This document shows, piece by piece, positions 12,520-18,450 of a DNA stretch of 18,450 nucleotides; the stretch's first letter is position 1; each line of letters opens with the position of its first letter. The notes under the pieces are model-generated. The model did no database searches. It saw nothing but the letters and a program-made list of their open reading frames with translations, and was not told where the DNA came from. Made by a program: the position numbers and the translations under genes. Origin of the DNA: an uncultured Alistipes sp. (GTDB taxonomy: Bacteria > Bacteroidota > Bacteroidia > Bacteroidales > Rikenellaceae); NCBI GenBank assembly GCA_949840605.1, contig CATKXN010000046.1:1-18450 (forward strand), read 5' to 3'.

Positions 12520-14013
12520 TTATTCCACAGTCGCCAGTTTGTAGAGATGTATCTTGGCCGGCGAGACGATCACGCCATCAACCTTTTCTGCATTAACATT
12601 GTATGCGAGATAGGCTGTTCCGTTTTCGGCGAATTTGAATTCGAACCCGTCAACTGCCTCCGTGCTGAGTTGAACAGCGGTCTTCCAATCCTTGGTCGTG
12701 TTATCCAATGAAGTGGCAAATAAATGATTATCGGCATCCTTATATGCAGCGTGCAGCGTGCCGATAGGGCTTACCGCTACCCGGCAAAAGTTTGGACGAG
12801 TTGCGGTATGTGTTGGCAAAACCGTAGCAACGAGGTTGAATATTTTGGTTGCAGGATCGAACTTTATAACCTGTGGGATTCGGTTGTATGCAATCCCTAA
12901 ATAAATATTCCCTTTTTTGTCTACTGCAAGATCATGGTCAATCAGATCGATAGGTACATAGCTGTCTCCTGCCTCGTTCGGTTTGACGTATGCCTCTATG
13001 ATAGTAGACCATGCATTGTTCTCAAATTTGTAGATGGAGATCGAATGGGGCGTATTAGTTGCAGTCTCGGCAGGGTTGTGAACCGATACATACATTGCAT
13101 TTTCTACGCTACGGGCTATGACTGAATATGCTCGTTGGCTGGGGCGTCCGGAAATCGACTGGTTCTTATTCCAGCCGTTGTTGTACTCGGTAATGTTAAC
13201 GAAACGTTCTCCCAAGACCCCAGCGGCTCGGTTCATCGTGAATGCGAACATTCTCTCACCTACTGATCCGATCGTAGGTCCTACCGTAGTCGGGCGGTCG
13301 ATATCCGTGCATTCCTCCGTCCAGGCAGTTCCGGTACGTGTCGCGATAAATCCTTTCGCTACGCCGGAAACGGGATCATAGTAGAAAATGTAAGGTTTCC
13401 CCGAGGCGCTGAATCCAAAGGCGGGCATACTGGTGCGTCTTGCCGCAACTGTATCCGGCTGGAATTTTCCGTTACTTACTTTGGCGAAAATGGCTACATC
13501 TTCTGCACTTGTCGCTCCGTCGGCGTTCACAAGAAGGGCCGGTTGGTCGTCGGTCGGGTCAATCTCCAGTCTGAAATCATTAGTTGTTTGTTCCCACTCC
13601 GTGACCTTGGTCCAGACGGCTTCGGGCAGTTCGCTGACCGTCACGGTGTAGAGAGCGTTTTTCTTGCCGAGGCTTACCAGGTAGTCTACCGGATCGCTGA
13701 AGTCGTTGGCCGTCGTGCCGCTGACCTGCGCCGTGCCGTTGACTGTCACCGTCGAGTCGCCGTCGGCCGTTTCGAACGTCGCTACGAGCGCCGAGAGGTC
13801 GGTGTCGGCCGGTACCTTTACGCTGATCGCCGTGCCGGAGATCGTGCCGGTGTAATCTTTAATCAGATAATCGGGATTGTTTTCAGCCTTGAAACCGAAT
13901 GCCGTGATTTTGGCTTCGCCCTTCGGGCCTTCTTCTTCGCCGGTTTTGTCGTCGCCGCATCCTGCGGTGAACAATACCCCAAGGCAGCAAATCATGGATA
14001 AGAACTTTTTCAT
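12520..14013 (-). CDS. Surface lipoprotein: DUF5018-like domain plus beta-propeller-like repeats
   Basis: A 497-residue predicted surface lipoprotein. MKKFLSMICCLGVLFTAGC has lipobox TAGC and Cys19, followed by GDDKTGEEEG, an acidic run of the kind that marks surface lipoproteins in Bacteroidota. Residues 34-128 (KITAFGFKAENNPDYLI ... YTVTVSELP) form a beta-sandwich like the DUF5018 group. From about 135 onward there are about six loose repeats, each with a strand such as GKPYIFYYDP, NAMYVSVHNP, GNIYLGIAYN, GTLHAAYKDA and GTAYLAYNVN, which point to a six-bladed propeller. No catalytic residues stand out (no Asp-box), so binding is more likely than hydrolysis. Base composition drops from about 60-67% GC in the N-terminal part to 33-50% in the propeller part. 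The position fits a SusE/SusF-like ligand-binding role. Confidence 0.78.
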   Translation of the reverse strand: MKKFLSMICCLGVLFTAGCGDDKTGEEEGPKGEAKITAFGFKAENNPDYLIKDYTGTISGTAISVKVPADTDLSALVATFETADGDSTVTVNGTAQVSGTTANDFSDPVDYLVSLGKKNALYTVTVSELPEAVWTKVTEWEQTTNDFRLEIDPTDDQPALLVNADGATSAEDVAIFAKVSNGKFQPDTVAARRTSMPAFGFSASGKPYIFYYDPVSGVAKGFIATRTGTAWTEECTDIDRPTTVGPTIGSVGERMFAFTMNRAAGVLGERFVNITEYNNGWNKNQSISGRPSQRAYSVIARSVENAMYVSVHNPAETATNTPHSISIYKFENNAWSTIIEAYVKPNEAGDSYVPIDLIDHDLAVDKKGNIYLGIAYNRIPQVIKFDPATKIFNLVATVLPTHTATRPNFCRVAVSPIGTLHAAYKDADNHLFATSLDNTTKDWKTAVQLSTEAVDGFEFKFAENGTAYLAYNVNAEKVDGVIVSPAKIHLYKLATVE

Positions 14014-14037
14014 ATTCGTATAGATTAAAAGTGATAG

Positions 14038-14511
14038 TTACATGTTTACTTTGCGGATCGTATGCTGCCGCGACAGCTGGTCGGGACCCGGGAATCCGAT
14101 TGTGAACCCGAGGCTGGTGTTTTCGATGCGGATCGTGACCGTGTTGTCCTTCGACGGGTCGATCTCGTTGGGCAGCCAGCGGACGCGGATCGGCATGGAG
14201 TAAATGCCCGGCACGAAAACGATCTGGTTGCCGGTGGTCACGCGTTCGAAATCGACGCCGGCTTTCAGCCCGTCGCCGACGTTGAATGAGTAGTCCACGA
14301 TCAGATTCTCGTCCAGTTCTTTCGAGCTGAGACAGATGTTGTACGTGCGGACGACGGTCGCCTGCGACGAGACGGTCGATGTCGCGGCATAGGCGGCGTC
14401 ATCGGACTGTATGATGTAGACGAACGGGTGGTCATAGGGTTTGTCCTTTTCGCAGGAGGTGAGCAGCAATGCCGCGGCGGCGGCCAGTAGAATCGCTATT
14501 TTGTTGATCAT
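14038..14511 (-). CDS. Small surface lipoprotein of the SusCD locus
   Basis: A 157-residue lipoprotein. The signal MINKIAILLAAAAALLLTSC has lipobox LTSC and Cys20, followed by EKDK, which resembles a surface export signal. The mature part is one beta-sandwich: YIIQSDDAAYAATSTVSSQ, NLIVDYSFNVGDGLKAGVDF, and VTIRIENTSLGFTIGFPGP near the end. The C-terminal pattern (TIGFPGP...HTIRKVN) is one I associate with small lipoproteins next to SusD; DUF1735 or DUF4843 are possible families but I cannot decide. It lies 21 bases after susD and 24 bases before the propeller lipoprotein gene. A glycan- or ligand-binding accessory role is inferred from context only. Confidence 0.7.
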   Translation of the reverse strand: MINKIAILLAAAAALLLTSCEKDKPYDHPFVYIIQSDDAAYAATSTVSSQATVVRTYNICLSSKELDENLIVDYSFNVGDGLKAGVDFERVTTGNQIVFVPGIYSMPIRVRWLPNEIDPSKDNTVTIRIENTSLGFTIGFPGPDQLSRQHTIRKVNM

Positions 14512-14532
14512 GGTGTGATATGGATTGGGTGT

Positions 14533-16026
14533 TTATTCTTCTACGCCTCCGTATCCGGGATTCTGCTGCATCGCGGGGTTGGAGTCCATCTCAAGCTGGC
14601 AGATCGGCAGCACGAAACGATAGTCGGGATATTCGAGCACTTTGGTCGTCGCCGGTGACGACTCGTCGCGCACCAGATTCTGGTGACGCCGTGCGATGTC
14701 CAGCAGACGGTGTCCTTCGAAACAGAGTTCGCGCATGCGTTCACGTTCGATCAGGGCATTCATCTCGTCCTGTCCGGAATATTCCAGCGTGATTTCGTTG
14801 ATCTGTTTTCCCGTTGCGCGGGCGATCAAAGTTTTCAGGTCGGCGGCGGCGCCGTCGAGGTCGGGATTCGTCCGGTTGCAGAGCGCTTCGGCACGGATCA
14901 GGTACATCTCCGAGCAGCGCACGACGAACGGATCGCTGTGTCCGTTGAGACCGTTGTTGTCCTTTTTGTATTTGTCGTTGACGTAATATTTCACGCAGGC
15001 GTCCATTTTGTAACCGTGTATATCGTCGTTGTAGCCTTCATATACCGGATCGTAATGCAGCAACCGCTGGCGGCGGATGTCGTCGGGATCGTCGAACTGT
15101 GCCAGCAGTTTGGCCGACGGCAGGGCTTTCGGCGAATTCGACGGATCATAGAGTTTGCTGATCGACGATGATTTCTCATAACCGCTCATCCGCAGGATCG
15201 TCTCTTTGCCTTTGTTTTCGTGCGGATAGCGGAACATCATCTCGTATTCGTCGTGAGGCGTAAGCGGGACGGCCGAAATTACCTGCGACGCATATTCTTC
15301 GGCCAGGTCGTAGTTGCCCATGTAGAGGTAGACGCGGGCCAGTAACGCCCGGCAGGCTGTTGCCGAAGCATAATATATGTCGGAGTCGCCCGACTTTTCA
15401 AGCGTCGTCAGCGCCGTATTGAAGTCTTCGACAATCCGCGCGTAAGCCTCTTTCAGACTGCTCCGGGCTATTATGTCGTTGAAACTTATCGGGCGTATGG
15501 GTAGAGGAATCCCCAGATGCGATGCGTCTGCCGTGTAGGTATAGGTTTGGCAGTAGGCGTTGCAGAGGTTCAGGAACATCAGCGCCCGGATGAAATGGGC
15601 GTGTGCGATGATCCGGTCTATCTCGGCCGTATCGTCGGGATAACTCTCCTTCAGGCCGGGGCCGTAATGGATGATGTTGTTGGCGTTGATCACCACGCTG
15701 TAAGCCCCTCGCCAGACCAGTCGCGGATAACCTGCATTGTCTTCGGGCAGTGCCAGGAAATTGTAGATGTCCGTCTGCATCTCCCCGGCGTTGGGGGTTG
15801 CATCCGCCAGATCGCTCGCCAGGTCGGGATAGTTGATCGCATAGTCGTCGTAGAACGAGTAGGTGGCGCTGTATATGCCGTTGTATGCGCTTTGCAGTCC
15901 CGAGAGCTCGGCGAAGAAAGAAGGAGTCGTGCTTTTGCCGATTTTCTCGACTTCGAGGAAACTGTTGCATCCGGCCGCACCGGTCAGCAGGATCGTTGCA
16001 AATATGTAGTTCGTGATTCGTTTCAT
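14533..16026 (-). CDS. SusD/RagB family outer-membrane nutrient-binding lipoprotein
   Basis: The lid lipoprotein that sits on the SusC transporter and captures the substrate on the cell surface. It has 497 residues. Seen: MKRITNYIFATILLTGAAGC with lipobox AAGC and Cys20; the SusD start NSFLEVEKIGKSTTPSFFAE followed by SGLQSAYNGIYSA; TPR-like helices with AEIDRIIAHAHFIRALMFLN, LKEAYARIVEDFNTAL and ACRALLARVYLYMGNYDLAE; and the C-terminal RMRELCFEGHRLLDIARRHQ with VLPICQLEMDSNP. All are typical of the family. It follows susC with 11 bases between them. The substrate cannot be read from the sequence. Confidence 0.96.
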   Translation of the reverse strand: MKRITNYIFATILLTGAAGCNSFLEVEKIGKSTTPSFFAELSGLQSAYNGIYSATYSFYDDYAINYPDLASDLADATPNAGEMQTDIYNFLALPEDNAGYPRLVWRGAYSVVINANNIIHYGPGLKESYPDDTAEIDRIIAHAHFIRALMFLNLCNAYCQTYTYTADASHLGIPLPIRPISFNDIIARSSLKEAYARIVEDFNTALTTLEKSGDSDIYYASATACRALLARVYLYMGNYDLAEEYASQVISAVPLTPHDEYEMMFRYPHENKGKETILRMSGYEKSSSISKLYDPSNSPKALPSAKLLAQFDDPDDIRRQRLLHYDPVYEGYNDDIHGYKMDACVKYYVNDKYKKDNNGLNGHSDPFVVRCSEMYLIRAEALCNRTNPDLDGAAADLKTLIARATGKQINEITLEYSGQDEMNALIERERMRELCFEGHRLLDIARRHQNLVRDESSPATTKVLEYPDYRFVLPICQLEMDSNPAMQQNPGYGGVEE

Positions 16027-16037
16027 ATGCTCGGATG

Positions 16038-18450
16038 TCAGAAGGTTACGGAAAGGTTCGCCGAATAGGTCGAGGTCATCGGGTATCCGGAGTTCATGAT
16101 CGTTTTATAGCTGTTTTCTCCGCGTTTCTGGTCGGGTGTCCAAAGATAGACGTTGTCGCCGACCAGCGAAATACTCATCGCTTCCATCCGCAGTTTTTTG
16201 CACAATTGCTTCGGGAAGTGGTAAGTCAGTGCCACGTTTTGCAGGCGGATGTTGGTCATGCGATGCAGGAAGCGGTCGGTATAGGACGTCGTTTTCATGT
16301 CATTCTTGTAGACTACGCGTGGCGCGACGGCCAGTTCTCCCGGGCTTTTCCAGTGGTCCAATGCTTCGAGCGGTGCATTGGATTCGATGATGTCGTATCC
16401 CGAATTCAGGGTGAAACGATCCAGGGAGGTGTATTGCCAGCCGCCGATCGTGTAATTCAACATGAACCGCAGAGAGAATTCTTTCCACCGCAGGATATTG
16501 GTCATACTGCCGAAAACGGCCGGATTGGGCGTCCGCCCGTCCGAAACGCGGTTGTCGTAGTCGTAGATTTTGGTGACATTGCCGCGTTTGTCGTACCACA
16601 TGGGCCGGCCGTCGGCAGGATCGATGCCGGCCCAGCGGATCAGGCACCATTCGTTCTTGGAACGTCCCTCTGCCCATACGCGCTCTCCGAAGCTCTTGGT
16701 GATTCCTTCGAAGAGGGTCAGAATCTTGTTCTGGTTATGGGCGATATTCAGTTCGGTCTGCCAGGAGAAATCCTTGTGGACTATGTTTGCGGACGTGATA
16801 GTGATCTCGTAACCCCGGTTGCGCATCTTGCCGACGTTGCGCATGACGGCGTCTTCGGAGATGATCGACGATACGCGGCTTTCGGTCAGCATGTCGGTCG
16901 TGACGTTGTTATAGAACTCGAAATCGACCATCACACGTTTGTAAAGTCCGACACTGAGTCCCACGTTGGTCATGTAGGTCGTTTCCCATGTAAGTCCCGG
17001 GTTGGCTACCGCGCTTTGCATGGCACCGATATTTCCTTGATAGGAGTAGCTTGACGTAAGGCTATAGGTGCCATGTGCCGATGATGTGTCGACGCGCGAA
17101 TTTCCGCTGGTGCCATAAGAAGCCTTGAGTTTCAGGGTGTCGAAGATGGCGCTGCGGAAAAACTTTTCGTTGTGGATGCTCCAGCCGACGCCTACAGAAG
17201 CGTACGTCGCCCAACGGGAGTACTCGCCGAAAGCAGAGAAGCCCTGACGCCGTGCATTCACCGTCATGTAATAACGGTTGTCATAAGCATAGGAGGCCTG
17301 TCCCAGGTAGGAGAGCGACCGGGAATAGGTCGTGTTGCTCGATCCGCTGACGTTGGCTTTGGGCACATAGGCTATCTCCTTGATCTGGTCGTTGATGAAA
17401 TCGTATCCGGAAACGTACAGATTGCGGCCCTCCTCGTGCTTGAATTCGATGCCGGCCACGGCTCCGATGCGGTGTTTCCCGAATTCGCGGTCGAAATTGA
17501 TGCGGTTGATGCTTGCCCAGTTCAGGTTGAAGACGCCGCTTCGCCGTGAAATACCGGACGGATCGTTGGCGTAATATCCCGACAGATTGGTGCGTGCTTT
17601 GTAAAGCGCCTCGTAGGTACCGATATAGTTGCTTACGAACTGCGTGGTGGCCGAAAGGCCTTTGACGGGTTCCCATTTGAGCGAGGCGTTCACGCTGGCG
17701 TTCAGCGACCGTTGCCGGTTGTCATTCTGGTCCCGTTCGGGCAGGTCGTTGGCATGGAATTTCACTTGCGTCGGTTTGTATTCGTAGAACGAATCCCGGC
17801 TGTAATAGTTGAATAACCGGTAGGTATGCCCGTCGTTCTCGTAGGGCGAGAAGATCGGCAGCGTTTCATAGTAATTGCGCGTCGAAGGGAATGTGTCGTT
17901 GATATTGTAGGTTCCGTTCAAGATCAGCGTTGCTTCGAGCCCTTTGAAAAATGTGTAGGTTGAATTGGAGCGCAGGGAAATGCGCTGTTGCTTATTGCCT
18001 TTCAGAATCATATCCTCGGTATAGTAACCTGCCGAGATATAGTTTTTCATCCGCTTGGTGCCTCCGCTGGCGCTCAGATCCACTTGAAAGGTCTGTCCCG
18101 TATCGAGATAGAGTTTATGCCACCGGGTATCGGTCGTGGAGTAGCTGTTGTACTCGCTGTCCTGATAGGGAAAGGCGGAAATAGGATAACCGGCGTTGAC
18201 CCAGGCCTCCTGGGCATATTCCATGTATTGCGAAGCATTGAGCATCTTGTAACGGGTGCTTTCGTTGGCGAAGGCGATACCGGATTTGAAACTTACGTTG
18301 ATGTTGGTTTTCTCCGCGCGGCCTTTCTTGGTGGTGATGAGGATCACGCCGTTGGCACCGTCGGCGCCGTAGAGGGCTGTGGTCGAGGCGTCTTTGAGTA
18401 CCGTGATCGACTCGATATCGTTGGGGTTCATGAACGAGAGGGGACTGATG
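16038..18450 (-). CDS. SusC/RagA family TonB-dependent transporter (5' end outside window)
   Basis: An outer-membrane TonB-dependent importer paired with SusD. 804 residues are visible, from the plug domain to the C-terminus; the N-terminal signal, the carboxypeptidase-like domain and the TonB box lie beyond the window. The coding frame runs to base 18449, where it reads ISPLSFMNPNDIESITVLKD, the standard plug motif, then ALYGADGANGVILITTKKG. The rest is a long beta-barrel with alternating aromatic strands, e.g. KNYISAGYYTEDMILKGNKQ and RYYMTVNARRQGFSAFGEYS, and ends in YSANLSVTF, a beta-signal with terminal Phe. It heads a minus-strand operon with susD and three lipoprotein genes. An apparent Met at 18431 is internal to the plug and is not the start. 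Confidence 0.95.
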   Translation of the reverse strand, partial: ISPLSFMNPNDIESITVLKDASTTALYGADGANGVILITTKKGRAEKTNINVSFKSGIAFANESTRYKMLNASQYMEYAQEAWVNAGYPISAFPYQDSEYNSYSTTDTRWHKLYLDTGQTFQVDLSASGGTKRMKNYISAGYYTEDMILKGNKQQRISLRSNSTYTFFKGLEATLILNGTYNINDTFPSTRNYYETLPIFSPYENDGHTYRLFNYYSRDSFYEYKPTQVKFHANDLPERDQNDNRQRSLNASVNASLKWEPVKGLSATTQFVSNYIGTYEALYKARTNLSGYYANDPSGISRRSGVFNLNWASINRINFDREFGKHRIGAVAGIEFKHEEGRNLYVSGYDFINDQIKEIAYVPKANVSGSSNTTYSRSLSYLGQASYAYDNRYYMTVNARRQGFSAFGEYSRWATYASVGVGWSIHNEKFFRSAIFDTLKLKASYGTSGNSRVDTSSAHGTYSLTSSYSYQGNIGAMQSAVANPGLTWETTYMTNVGLSVGLYKRVMVDFEFYNNVTTDMLTESRVSSIISEDAVMRNVGKMRNRGYEITITSANIVHKDFSWQTELNIAHNQNKILTLFEGITKSFGERVWAEGRSKNEWCLIRWAGIDPADGRPMWYDKRGNVTKIYDYDNRVSDGRTPNPAVFGSMTNILRWKEFSLRFMLNYTIGGWQYTSLDRFTLNSGYDIIESNAPLEALDHWKSPGELAVAPRVVYKNDMKTTSYTDRFLHRMTNIRLQNVALTYHFPKQLCKKLRMEAMSISLVGDNVYLWTPDQKRGENSYKTIMNSGYPMTSTYSANLSVTF

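Noticed and set aside
12478..12711. A 77-codon plus-strand frame across the start of the ACP-like gene.
   Set aside because: It is short, antisense to two good genes and has no recognisable feature, so a toxin/antitoxin or regulator call is not supported.
16035..17054. A 339-codon plus-strand frame opposite susC.
   Set aside because: No signal or domain; it mirrors the beta-barrel coding sequence of the transporter.
1..18450. CRISPR array, insertion sequence, prophage or integrase-bounded island.
   Set aside because: No regular direct repeats with spacers, no transposase, integrase or phage structural motifs were seen in any frame that reads as a real gene.

Overview
The window reads as chromosomal DNA of a GC-rich Bacteroidota gut-type bacterium, most like Alistipes/Rikenellaceae. 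The evidence is a SusC/SusD pair, many short lipoproteins with lipobox cysteines near residue 20, Bacteroidota-type promoter motifs (TAnnTTTG) with little Shine-Dalgarno signal, the Bacteroidota families DUF5606 and DUF5689, and coding GC that I estimate by hand at about 60-67% in the core genes. The genus is an inference.

Region 1 (1-3432, plus strand) is a branched-chain amino-acid operon: the 3' end of leuC, leuD, an alpha-isopropylmalate/citramalate-synthase-family gene, and leuB, with 3-12 nt gaps or an overlap. It is followed by a gene-free stretch of 351 nt holding a REP/MITE-like inverted-repeat element, an intrinsic terminator and two tandem Bacteroidota promoters that lead into obgE (3784-4797).

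Region 2 (4837-7775, minus strand) holds two overlapping DUF5689-type lipoprotein genes and serB (phosphoserine phosphatase with N-terminal ACT domains). serB is divergent from Region 3 (7887-10178, plus strand): an MscS-type channel, a small lipoprotein whose frame continues in coding-like form past its stop codon, a DUF5606 gene and mgsA (methylglyoxal synthase). A strong bidirectional terminator closes Region 3.

Region 4 (10231-18450, all minus strand) is a surface nutrient-uptake locus, read from right to left: a SusC/RagA TonB-dependent transporter (5' end outside the window), SusD/RagB, a small surface lipoprotein, a large lipoprotein with a DUF5018-like N-terminal domain and a beta-propeller-like C-terminal part, a most unusual predicted lipoprotein made of two tandem acyl-carrier-protein (ACP)-like domains, and, after a hairpin, a secreted calcineurin-type phosphoesterase. 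Gaps from susC to the ACP-like gene are 11, 21, 24 and 40 nt, which supports one transcript. No glycoside hydrolase, polysaccharide lyase or sulfatase is visible, so the substrate is unknown.

The best candidate for something undescribed is the ACP-like lipoprotein (11829-12479). Its second domain keeps the phosphopantetheine-attachment motif D-S-L at Ser177, while its first domain has Glu at that position, yet the protein starts with an export and lipidation signal. The gene and most of the neighbouring propeller gene are clearly AT-richer than the rest of the window, which suggests an exchanged cargo module in a SusCD locus.
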